Assembly: GCA_004009845.1 (NCBI GenBank)
Contig: RMBW01000033.1
Span: 1-64,000, forward strand
Direction: 5' to 3'
DNA length: 64,000 nucleotides
Origin: Davidsoniella eucalypti
Lineage: Eukaryota > Ascomycota > Sordariomycetes > Microascales > Ceratocystidaceae
The position numbers and the translations under genes were made by a program. Below the pieces are notes generated by a model. The model saw nothing but the letters and a program-made list of their open reading frames with translations, was not told the DNA's origin and searched no databases. This document shows positions 46,974-59,521 of this stretch, piece after piece; positions within the stretch are counted from its first letter, which is position 1; each line of letters opens with the position of its first letter.

Positions 46974-46991
46974 TGCCTAGTGCCTAGTGCC
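46974..46991. repeat. 7-bp tandem repeat, TGCCTAG x 2.6
   Basis: Two perfect TGCCTAG units are followed by TGCC. It is short and probably a local slippage product. Confidence 0.6.
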
Positions 46992-49900
46992 CGCCAAATG
47001 CTTGCCTGTTCGTTCGTTCATTCGCTCATGTTCGCTCGTCTGGCTCTAGTTTGTTTCCTACTCTGTGCTGTTCTTTCTTGGTAGGACAACTACTCTATAG
47101 TTGAAGGAAGCGTTGTTGATATTGCTGTCATTATAGTTATCGTAGTTGCTTCTATAAACTCTGTTGACTGTTGACACCAGCACGTGATCAAAGCTTCCGC
47201 CTAGCTTCATATTGCCTCCCTTCAACTCCCTCTGAACACTATCGTGAAGTCCATAGTCACAGCTTGAGAGTTGTTGACCCTATTTTTATCTCTCGTTATT
47301 TCTATGCTTCGCCCCTTCCATCCTGACTCCCCCCTTCACCTACCAGAAAACAGCCCAAAAGGCCAATATTTGGCTATCTCGATAACTATAGTTGGCAATC
47401 AGGATATCCCTCCGGTCGTTCTCGGTGACATACGCCCCATCCATTTCATCCCAATCACATCCTCTTCTAATTCCCCTCCCCTCCCACTCCTTCTTCGATC
47501 CATCCTCCCTTTATCAACCGTCAAGTTCACCCTAAAAAAACCACTACTGAGTTCATTCAAGCTGAAGTGCTAACTCTCTTCGGTGATAGGGTAGGCCCTG
47601 TTCTGCTTTATCTGTTCCAACGCTCGTTGTCTCTTCGTCGTCTCCATGTTCTGCTCCGAAAACTTCCATGATCCTAAGCATCGCCTGCTGCTGGCTTCAT
47701 TGGCCTTGTCTAGCTCTCACCGAATTTCCGCCCTGGAATTAGAGAATGTTGCAGCACTATAATCGTCTCTAGTGGTGCTACCTAACACAATATATATCTC
47801 GTCCATTATCCGTCTTCTCCTGATACTCACAGCGAGTGCTACGTGGATTATCCCAGACCGAGAACTGCCTTTGAGCTGACCGACCACCCCTTACCTTTTT
47901 TTTCCCTCTCTCTCTCTCTATCTGATCTGCTCCAAATTCATCCTCTTCTTGGTTTACCACTGTAAAAAAAAATTAGAACACGGGGCCAGAAGCATAGAAA
48001 CTGGGATATGGCTGTATTATTCTATCGACTTGTCTGAGCTTTACTTGTACTTGGGGTCAGCTGAATAGCAGTCGGATATACCGCATCCGTCTCTGCGGAT
48101 GCTGTGACGATAAAATGCAATAACTAATCTGTTTTGTCGCAGCTCAAACTACTTATCCGTTCCTCAAAAAATAAACAAAATCAATATACAATCAGGGTCA
48201 AGTGGTCTTCTTTAAAACAATGCTAATAGTTGGCTTGGTAGCCTTGCCCAGATCTTAGTGGCTTGACTTTCTTTGAACTTTACCTCACATTCGATACAAA
48301 ACATGAAGCTAAGTCCCGGTACCAGAAAGTTAGCGAGCCCTTGTCTGGAGACAAAACTGGAATGTATACACTAGTATCATTTTCCCTGCAGGGCCTTCTT
48401 TTCTGTACTATATATGTAAAATCTTATATTCCTTGTTGTTCCCTTTGCCTACACCAAAACACAACCCAGCACCAAGCATGCTCTTGAGACCCGGTCTAGA
48501 CTTTGACGTGCTATTCGGTCCAGTAGTACTACGCAGCAATGGCCAATGATCATTTGTAGACTTGGTCTCCTGTATTGTGATTTCATTTCCTGATCAGATC
48601 CTCTTTCGCTATCACTCTTCTATCTCTTCTATCTTCCATTGAAAGCATGACAGAATATAACATAAAGGTGTTGCTATATCGTCACGTCTTATGGCCAAGG
48701 GCCGAGAGCCAAGGGGACGGACGGTGAGGGGGGGATGGGGGAAGAGGGGCGTGTACATACGACCATGCTACTGTACTGTACACTGCACGTACAATCATAC
48801 CCAGAGATACATGATTGCATGTATGTATGTATACTGGCTTTCCTGGCTCTATAGGTGGCCAAAGTATCACTCTCCGGTGCTAGGACGTGCTGGTCTGTGC
48901 AGTTCGGCGTCGCTTGTATTGTGTCTTGCCCTTTGCTGGGGATGCTTCCTTCTTTCTCTTTTTCTCCCGTCTTGATGTGGTCTGTTTTTTGATATGAAAA
49001 TGATTTTCGTCTCTCTTTGACCCTGCTTGCGTAAACGTAAACACCGAATTGCCCATCAAAATTCGAGATATAATTTTTATTATTTATATCTTTTATTTTT
49101 GCATACACAAACTCTTTTATTCTAGCACGGGTTCACTTCTTCTTCTTCTTTTTTTTTCTTTCTTTTTTTCTTGCAACGCTGACCAACCCTTCTTTCTTCA
49201 AGGCTAGTACCGCCAAAGCAAGGACAGGAGACAAAACAAAGAAGAAGAAAAAAGCCATTTACTTCCCTGGTTGTCCTAATGCATTTAATCCGTTCTTCCT
49301 TTCTTTTTGGTTGGCCTTTCTCTTCTGTCTGCCGGCATGGGAGAAATTCAAACTAAAAGCGTAGCCAACGCCAAAACCAATACCAAAACTCGCCCGGTCG
49401 ACTTCTTCTTGCTTCTAGGGTCGGGCGATGGATCCTGTTTATCCAGTCTTTGCAACCAAGTACGGTATCTTATACGGCAGATGTCTATATACAATCATGC
49501 TATGTGAATTGCCGGTTACAAGGGAGTGTATAGCTTGGAGAAAACCGTACGTCAAAGATGCCAACGCCTTGACAGTTTATTCTTTTGGTCAATACCGGTG
49601 TGGCGTACGCTTATAGCTGCTGCTGTTTGTTCCTAGTGACCCCGTCTTTAGAGAGCCTCTATTCTATATATGCACTGTATTGCTTGAGTGGCTATGTTAG
49701 TTGAGGAGGATTGGAGGTGAGTTACGCAGATAGTGAAATGCTGTCCTGGGCGTATCAAAGCATTGGCTCGGCTAGTGACGATATGTCGACGAACGAGCGG
49801 TAAATGTATTTATTCTTCATGCAGGCTATCTTCAGACTTGATGTTGTATTTTACTTTTTTGCAGACGGAACATGATAGGAATATGAGGATGAACTAGAAA

Positions 49901-52900
49901 TAATAATACAACGTTTTATTCTCACAACCCTTTTGTTTTTACTGACTCGATACGGCAATATGACACGAACATGCTCCGTGCCAAGAACACACAAACGCTG
50001 TGTCTTTTTTTTTTCTCTAATTTTTTTTTCTTCCCTATCTTATTATCATTGATTGTCTATGCTTCCTTACTAGAGAGGTGGTCAAGGCATTACCCGTCAT
50101 GCCGAAGCGAGATTTATTTGTACATGAAAGATATTTGGAGGCTTTTTTTCTTTCTGGTATTGCTCGTCATATATTTTCTTAAACTAGATGACATGATGAA
50201 TCAACGGCCGTAAGAAGACGAAGAAAAAAAAGAAGAAAAGGTAACGATCGGATATGCTACTCTTTCTGGGCGTTAATGCCGAAGTCTTCATATTCAATCA
50301 AGTACGCCAAAAATATCAGAAGAGATGAACCGGTCAATTTAAAAAAAAAAATAAGTGTCAGTGTCCTTGGTTCTTTTTCCCCCTTCATATTTCTTGCCAT
50401 CACTTCCACGGTTGATTGATTGCGTAACTATAGTTAGTTAATGGAAGTTATAAATACAGAGAAAGTATCGAGCAACAAACTCAGCCGGTCCGACAAAAGA
50501 ACCCGAATGTAGATGAACCAAGGCTCCTGTTATATATAAGTATATATATTTCTAAATCACAACTCTGTAACGGATAAGCACAACTAACCAGTGACTTTTT
50601 TTCTTCTTCTTGTCTTTAGGTTAGAGCTAATATGACGTACAGCGAACTATAGTATGGTACGACTAGTCTTGGTCGAAAATCGGTATAGCGTTAGAAGCAA
50701 CGTAGAAGAAATCAGAGAGAATGATTAGAGGGTATAGAGGATTTCAAGAAAAAGAAAACACCCAAGTCTGGTTTTCTTTTCTTTTTCTTTTATCATTATT
50801 ACAAGGTAACGTCTCGGAGTAGTTCATGGTTTTCACTATTTCACTAAATGCTTCTTGCTAATATAGACCACTAGCTATTTCTATATCCGTTCTTTTACTA
50901 GGTATGAACAAAGTATAAAGTTCAAAAGGAAAGAAAATATATGCCTTGTGAATACTACATAGAAGATTTAGATGTAAAAAAGAAGAAGAAGAAAAAGGAA
51001 ATCTTATTCGAGACGCCTTAGCTTTGTCATTTTCCCCATATAACAGAGGGCAATGGGTTCCTTTATCCGTGAACGTGTCGTGATTCATGTTTATACGATT
51101 ACTTTTGTTAGGACGAGATCATTATGGGGGATACCCAAGTTCGTCAAGCAGATATCAGCTGCAAAATAAACAAACGCAAGTTCCTAAGCAGCTATATATA
51201 ATCATAGTGAACGCACAACTAGTTATCGAGACAAGGGTTTGTAAGCTTGTTAGTTATATTCTTGTTCAGTTTATATGCTAGTCGTTATCTTTACTTGTAT
51301 CACAACGGAAACAAGAAAAAAAAAATAGGATGTAGACTTTTTTTTGTTTTATTCTGCAGCCACAAGCCTCTTGTTTCTTCATCATCTTCCGTTTAAGTTT
51401 GAGACTTTTTCTTCTTCGATCCACGACATGAGAGAAGAAATGTTGTTAGAAAAAAAAAAAGCCTCTAAAAAGTGTTTTTGTTTGTCTTTGTATCATTTTC
51501 TATGCTTTGATGTTTTTTTTTATAAGTGTATTATGTACACCCCTCCATTTTCTCAAGTTAAATTTTTTTTTTCTTTTCCCCCTGGTTCCTTTGCTGTCAA
51601 ACTGACGATCACTTCTTTTTATTCTCGTCTTGGTGTTGTTCGGGTTTGTTATCTGTATAGAGAAAGAAAAAAGGAATTAATTATAGTCGAATTTGTTGTC
51701 CGAGCTCAACACGTAAATATATCGTTCTTTTCTTGTCAGTAGACACCATCGAAATAAAAGGTCAATGAATAAAGAGATGTGATCAAACGGGGAATCGAGT
51801 CAAAAAGGGGAAGAACAATAATATAGAAGAAAAAAAAAAGAGTAGAAAAAAAGACGTCGGATATATGAAACGCGGACATTGACAGGCAAAAGTGATAAAT
51901 GGGGGTCTGTGTGTCTTTTAAAGAAAAAAAAAAAAAAAGCACATGCAAATGTTATCACAGGCGTTTATCTTGCAGGTTGAAATAACTTGAAATCTCCCCC
52001 TCCCAAGCCCACTGTTGATCAATCCACGAGTGGACAATGTAGATTATATTTAAAAAAGAAAAAAGAACGTGATTTATTCCGTATGATTTGTCTACAACGC
52101 CCGATTTTCATTGTGTTATGTGTCATGTTTGACGTTGCTCCGGGCCTTCTTTGTGCTTCTTTCGAGAGCAAGAAAGAAAAAGAAAAGAATTGAATGGTTC
52201 GTTCGTTGCTAGTTACTACCTTCTTTTCCTAGTCTTCTTATCTGGGTAATGCTCGCTGAAAGTGAAGGGTTTCTTCTATTCAGATGCCTTTTTGCTTCAC
52301 CAAATAAAAACAAACAAGGCCAAGGACTCACGATTATAGATGAGATTGTGACTAGCCTCATCAAGAATGTCCACGCGGTAGATTTCGAAACCTAATTTCT
52401 TTTTTTTTCTGTGTCGGTTTTATATATTGCTTCTGTTTTGTGAACTGCATATTACAGCTAACAAGATGACGGGCGAATTATCACAGTCTGCTCTAACCCA
52501 AACCCTTGAGCGTTGGCTGTCCCAAATACACGGTTGGAGCGGGTCGATCTGTAGCTCGTTTGTTTTACAAGTGTGTTGGGGAGCGTTTCTCTTTTTTTTT
52601 TTTTTTTTTTGCCCACTTCAATTCGATTTAGGGTGTAGCAAACAAGGGTTCGCTATTTGTTATTGTCGGACAAATTCTCAAGCTAAAGAAAAACAATCAT
52701 ACAACAGCAACAGCAACAGCACCAGCAACACTAAGCAGGACAACAATAAAAGCACTATAACTTCATTCGCAATAGTTGGAAAATAGCAGTACGACGTCGC
52801 ATTGCATCGAAAAAAGTCGCATACCATCTTCTCTTGGGTGTTCATTTATAGCCGCTATAGTATTATATCTGCAGTATTACTGCTTTTATTCGAAGCACGC

Positions 52901-55857
52901 CCCACCACCACTACACGTTTTGTAGATATAAGACAGCCGGACGTATGATATACCAAGCAGGTTACTTTCTTGGGCGTGATTTGATTTGGCTTGCTTGAGA
53001 GTCATCACGGCTGGCCCCAGTTGAGGTCAGCCTCATCACACAATGCTATTGTCATCTTCTTGTCCAGTCTACATCATATACGTGTCTCCCTGATTCTCTA
53101 ATCTCACTGCCGGCGTCATGTTTCTGACTGCCTCTATTGTTTTTATAAACCACTGGGTCCATCATAAAGGCTCGGAAATAACGACGGCCATATTTGCCGA
53201 TATGATATGTGGCTGCATTGTGGGAAAGTCTCGATCGACTTCTGTTTTGTTCATCTGCACGGCGATACCCTTGTTTTATTTTTATTTGTTTCTGACATGC
53301 AACAAGCTAAGCCTGAGAATATACGCCTCAATCACCTTGGTTCCTGCTTTAGTTTAGTACTTGGATCTAAACTCTGATTGATTTCGGACTTGTTGGCTAG
53401 GTTAGCGATGCTAGTGTCGATTGGATTTGACTGGCTACTCTATCTAATGCTACGGTTCGGCTCACTTGGTTCCTGAACTTGAACTCTTTTGTACTATCAA
53501 GCTAAGATCTTCCCTCCCCCCCCCAAAGCTAGCTAACATGTCAACCGGCACCTTGCTGCTAACCTGGTTGTGCTAGCCCTTCTTTGGAAAAAGTAACCGT
53601 ACCAAGTTTGAAGAAGATTGCCAGTCTAATGCTAAGCAAAGTCGAGTTAGACGAAAATAAAGATAGAACGAAAGAAGAGGAAACAAACGACGGCCGCTAC
53701 CATTGAAGTTGTAGACTTGGTTTTGATATTATACTCGGTATATCAGAGAAGCCACTTGGTCTAATCTATGATTCTATACTAGTTGAAAGCTTATTCAAAC
53801 CAACAAGAACAATTCCTTGGAAGCTTCTAAAGCTCACGATCTAAGCTAAGCATTTGCTAGCCATGCTTAAGCTTTTAAAATCGTACAAGGAAACGTTGAT
53901 CTCCTTTCGGGGTTTTTTCCCCTTGTCCTACAACCTGCCTTTGTCGAAGAAAAAATAAAAAAGCATTGGCATTAGTGTTGGCATATCATTAATTCTACAT
54001 CGTTTTTAATAAGACATCAAGCAACGCGATTTTCATCTGGAAGAACATGAAAAAGCACAGGCCGATGGTTCGCTGTAAAATTTGGTATTTTCGTTTGTTT
54101 TTTATTCGTTCTTTTACGAACATGTTGGGAAAAAAAACACCATCCATTTCGTTTATCGTTTACCTTAGTCATACTAAGATATTAGGATTAATTGACAGAG
54201 CTTGAATTGCCTTGCCGAGGCAAAAGGCAAAAACTTAGATGTAAGTTCCGACATAAAATGAAAGAAAAAAAAAAAACCCTTTGCACGTGATATACCGTCA
54301 TGTGCTCTTCTCAAATTAATTTTTCTTTTCTTTTTCTTTTTAAATGTCGTTATTTGTTATCGGTGTATTTGTCCGGACCGACCGATCCGTTAAAAAAAAA
54401 AGTTGAGAATAAGAATATTTTTTAAAAAAAAAAAGACAATAAGTCGCCACAGTTTGCATTTTTATAGGACTTGGATAACTCGAGGATAACTGGTGAGCTA
54501 GTCCGTCTTTGTAATATTTTTGTAGGCAAAACATCTCTCACTTCCTTGCGCTGTTATCTATTTCTTACGTATAAATCAATGTTCAAACAACATATGAGTA
54601 AGTCGTAGAAAGGTGTCTCCGATTGACTTGGTTTGCTAAGCTCCAAAGGACCTTTTACGCCCTCCTTCGGATCCCAAGAGTTTTTCTCGTTTCGCGGTGT
54701 TTATTTGCCTCAATTTTGATAAGAAACACAGAACGGCGATAGTCACTTCTTCTCTTTTCCACGCCTCTTTTTGAATCAAGGCTCGGAAAATCTGGATTTC
54801 AATGGTTGATCCCGGCCACGATGTCTCACACACAATGTCTCTCGTTTACTCCACGCAACGCAATAATCAAAATAATATTTGGAAAAAAAAAAGAAGTTCG
54901 AAATAACCTCTTCCCCTTCCTATTAATTATATTCCAATCCTTCCTTCTTTCAAACGGAATGAATTGGGCCACACAGACCCCATTTTTCCTCCGTGTTTTT
55001 AGAGCAAACATGGAGCGGCCTAGAAAAGCTGAAGTTGAGAGGGAGAAGAATAAAATAAATATTCCAAAGTCACTCTTTCTCGCTTGGCATCGACACACTG
55101 TGGCGACCAATACTGAGTCTCCACTATTTCTCTGTTCGTTTTGGGAAATCCATACAAAAGGTGTGGCTATAGAAGATACGTCTCTTTTCCCACTGGATCA
55201 TATGGACAAAAATAAAAGAATAATGCCAATCGCATAGAGTTTCCTAACTAGGACGCACGCGCAAAGAAAAAATTACAAAGCTCGTCCGCTGTTTTGGTTT
55301 TTCTCTGCGTCTCTTCTCTTTCCTTCACATAGTAAAACTGACAAAACCTAACAAGTCGTGAAAGACATTCGGTAGCCTTCTTTATAGTATGCATTTTTGC
55401 GGGCTGCAGGAAACAAAACAGAAACACACTATATCCTCTTAGCCAGCACTTTTTTTTTTTGTTAAAGAAAAAGAGAACGAACCGGTTATTTTTGTTGCTG
55501 CACAAAGACACTGGGAAGTGCTACTCTACCGTTCAGCTAGTGGGTTTGGCATGTGCATTATTTAGTGCGTTTAGTTGCCTTGGTGCACCCTGTCTCGCTG
55601 CTGTAGCACCAGGCCGACAGTGCTGTATTCCCGCCCTGGCTTGCATCTTAGTGCAACTTGGCTCAGCGCTACTGGGCTACTTGCAGCGCCTATAGAAGAA
55701 AAAAATAAAAAAGGAACAGCCAAAGCCAGACAAAAACAAGATAGATGGCCCCAAAAAAAAATGAACCCCTCCAACCTCCAAAAGTCGACCAAACATGCTA
55801 AAACTAATTAATCTGTATATGCACGAAATCCGTCCGTAGCGTTGTGCAACGGAAACT

Positions 55858-55890
55858 ATGACAATCTAATGACAATCTAATGACAATCTA
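55858..55890. repeat. 11-bp tandem repeat, ATGACAATCTA x 3
   Basis: Three perfect head-to-tail units in otherwise non-coding DNA. No function is evident. Confidence 0.85.
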
Positions 55891-58800
55891 TTACATGTTG
55901 CTGCACTTTGCCCAAGTCATCAAGTTATTGCCTGCGACCCAACTCTGAAGAGACGAACACTTTTGACATCTTGTGACTTGACTTGGCGTCTTATGATATC
56001 AAATCCAGTTTGGTTGGTGAAAAAAAAAAAATCTTACTTTCTTACTCTTTACCCATTGCATATACCGTCTTATTATCCGGTCTGAATTCCTACATTCTCT
56101 GGTCTCTTCAGTCATTGGGCGTCTGGATTTTATTATATGTAAGAAGATGACGCTGTTGAATTGCGTGACCCCTTCCTTCTTGCTGCTCCTCCAAGCCAAT
56201 CGATTTCCATAACTATACAATGTACACGTTTTCTTCTTTTTTTCGTATAATTATGTCTAGAATCTCCCATAAAAGTTAGTCACTTCTCGCCTTTTTTTTC
56301 CTTTTTTTTTATTTGGCCGCGACCGTAACGTTGATATGTAAATCAAGAAGAAGAGGGGGGGGGAGGAAAAAGTACCCCTCCTCTTGCAGGTTTAGCGTCC
56401 AACTAGTCAGGGCTGAACAGTTCGTCACTAGTGGTTTTTTTAGTCAGGGAACGACAAGTGATAAGGGTTTCTCGTTCAATTAACTAATAAAAAAAGACGA
56501 ACACGACCTAACCGAGCTGGTGTTTTTTTTTTTTTTTTTTCCTTCTTGCTTTTGGGCGTTTGCTGCAAAAGACAGATTACGGGTTGCTTTAGGGTTAACA
56601 AATAGCATCACATTTGTGTTCCGATTTTTGACGAACCGGCCGGAACAAGAAAGAGGACAAAAAAAGAAAAGATGATCATCATTGGGAAAGAAAAAAAAAA
56701 GAGGTAGGGAGTCCAAAAATCGACGTTGCTCTTTGCGCCGCTCTAGGTTACATTGCCGAAGTTGGACCGGTGTCATAATGATCTAGGTTTCTTTCTACAG
56801 CGACCAGGAGAAGATTTACAGACGAAGAAGCATTCGTCTTTGTTTTTTTCATTGTATTTTATTATATTTTTGCCTGAGGAACTTCGTATATGCATGCCCA
56901 GAGAGAAAAGAAGAGTGAGAAATCAAAAAAAAAAAAAAAAAAAAGACAGAAGAGGGACTCTTGCATGATATATGTCGAACGGGATCCTCTGTGTATCTAA
57001 TATACAAAACAAAAACAGATATCAGATAGAAAACAGCTCACAAGAGCGCACATTTGTGAATTCATGATGTATCATGTACTCCACACACGACATGGTTGGT
57101 ACTAAGAAAACAGCTTGATATATCGTGATAACGATTGGCACACTGTACATCACGAAGCTAACCCTAGAGATACGGAGAAAACAACGCCGATGAAGGGTGT
57201 GCTGACCTGTTTCTTTCGCTTCCTCTTTCTTTTGGATTTCGATTGGCTGTAATTAGGCGTGCTCATAGTCGGAAAATTAAAAGAGGATAAGAACGGCGAT
57301 AACCATTGCCCGTTCTTGTTAGAAAAGCTGTCACATCACGGTGAACACGGGTGTTTTTTTTTCTGTTAGTGATATGCTATATCCTCTGAAAGTATCACAA
57401 GTACAGTGGTTGTGTGTGCTATTTATCATTTCTCAGTATATCTGTCTTTTTGTTTCCCCTTCAACTAGTCGGACTATCAATCCATTTGCCCGGCCAGACG
57501 CTTTCTTAGCTTGTCCGAGAAAAGATCGGCGAAGATGTGTCTCTTTGTCTCCAACATGGTTTATGATTATTCGTCCTTTTTTGTTCGCTTCACTTTTCCC
57601 CATCGTGATTGCTTTACAGTATCTTGCTATCTTTCCCCCGGTCTTGAAATACTTTCGTTTTTTATATTCTTATATAATGAGACCTGGTTGTAGATCTGTA
57701 TTGTGCTAACTAACTTGAGTTAAGAAGAAGGGGAGGGGAAGGAAAAAAAAAGGAAACATAAAAACTACTCCTCGATTTGGCCTAGTATCAAGATCATCCT
57801 GCATATACTAAGAAATCGAGCTGAAAACGGGAACGATAAATAGCCTAGCATTCCTCTTGGGTGTGATGGGATGGATCACCACATATAATATCAAGTATGA
57901 ACAGAAAAAAAAACTGTAGAGAGTCCGACAAAGTGTTGAAAAAAAAAAACAAGCGGCGAAAGACGAGTAGAAAAAAAAAAAGACAAAACCAGGTTCTTGG
58001 GAAAACCAACCCAACATTGTTATCTGAAGGGTTTTAACCGTTGCTGCTACGGACTGATCGTCCTATCTCGTTTCTTTCAATGTGATTGGCTAGGAGGACT
58101 ATGCAAGAGGAAAATCACAAGATGCTAGCTATAGATACAGAATCCCGACTTTTGCATCTTTGCGATTACGACGTGTTAGTCAGGAAGGATGGGGCTGATT
58201 TTAGTGCTGTCTTTGGTTTCTTTTGCTCTGTGTTCGTGTACTAAAGCAATGCCTGCAAAGGGCTTATTTACTTGGTTATCGTATGTACCTGTAGTACTGT
58301 CTACATGTAGGGAGTCATAACACTAGTGATAGTGGCCGAAGTATATGTACATAGGGCCCGGTCTACCGTCTCATTTGGTAACAACGTTTCTAGAGTCCCT
58401 TCTAGCCTCATATTTTGGTTGCCTTATTCTTCCAGTCTACCGAAAACAGATCAAAACGTTCGAGGAAAGCGTGAAATGACCGACGTTGTGTTGGAGGAGG
58501 CAAAGAACAAAAAAAAAAGAGAGAATTTCGTCTTCATAATGGGGCCAATCAGAAATCTGGAAGAGGTTGAACGCGTCCAATCCTGCGTTTTTTCTTTTTC
58601 TTTTTCTTTTTCTTTTCTCTTTGTCTCATGATTCACGGTGATAATTAGATTAAATGAGGGCAGAGACAGGAAATAAAAAGAACAGGAAATAATACAAGTT
58701 GGAACTGAAATATGACATGTCATCGTATCAAAACCCAAGAACCCACTCTATTCCTTGGTTTTGTTCTGCTGTGCTAGACCTGGTCATCATGAAGATAAGA

Positions 58801-59283
58801 AGAAGAAAAAAAGAAAAAAAAAAAGAGACCGTGCTATACTTGCATACACACAAGACATTTCCTGTTCAGCAGATGCCATCATCCTAGTCACGATTTCCCA
58901 AGCGCTAGTCAGCTAATATAGTTATTACGTTATCGTACACGGAAACCCAGGGATCTTGTTCGTTTGTTTTTGTATATTCTTGTCTTCTTTATTCAAGAGT
59001 CAGACAGCGTGGATCAATTGCCCGTTTTCTTCTTTTCTATCTCGTCGTGCTGGCAAGGTTTAGTCAGCTACTTTAGTAAGTGATACTATGCCTTGACCTT
59101 GTTATATCTACCTGTCCATGTCTAGCTCTATCCGGGCTTGTATCTGGCGGTTGATTCCCAAAAAGTACAGGAATTGCCTATCAATTCTTATGTGCCGTCT
59201 ATCAAACAAGAGTCTACGTTGTGATATCACAGTGCCTTTGTTCTTTCTATTATTTCCGGTGCCCAGCTTTTACCGTGGACCAC

Positions 59284-59307
59284 GAAACCCTAATGTGCTA
59301 GGGTTTC
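59284..59307. repeat. Hairpin built from telomere-like half sites
   Basis: GAAACCCTA (59284-59292) is the exact reverse complement of TAGGGTTTC (59299-59307) with the six-base loop ATGTGC. Both arms carry the telobox core. Confidence 0.6.
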
Positions 59308-59489
59308 CGACAATCCTGTGATTATATTGGTTTTGCTCTGTTAACACGCGGTGGCAAAATATATACCTTCTAGACCGCTCCTGGAGTCAAAAACAAACTC
59401 CGCCAAAGATGGTTCTTGTTATTATTCCGGCCAGATGTCTTGGAAAGATTCAAGGGAGCGGAAGAAATAGAAAGAAAAACAACAAGGCG

Positions 59490-59492
<3 letters not shown>

Positions 59493-59520
<28 letters not shown>
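59493..59520. repeat. (GA)14 microsatellite
   Basis: An uninterrupted alternating GA run of about 28 bases on the plus strand. Confidence 0.85.

Positions 59521-59521
<1 letters not shown>

Larger units (their letters stand above)
45401..49100. other. Gene-free stretch with T/C-rich plus strand
   Basis: No gene is supported. The plus strand from about 46,040 to 47,960 is T/C-rich and could be a transcribed leader or non-coding RNA. A 100-codon frame at 47271-47573 has no family signature. Tandem repeats at 46508-46584 and 46974-46991 and a telobox at 46732-46739 are listed elsewhere. Confidence 0.4.

Noticed and set aside
47271..47573. 100-codon plus-strand frame
   Set aside because: Somewhat protein-like but without recognised motif, splice partners or conserved ends. 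Not enough to call a gene.
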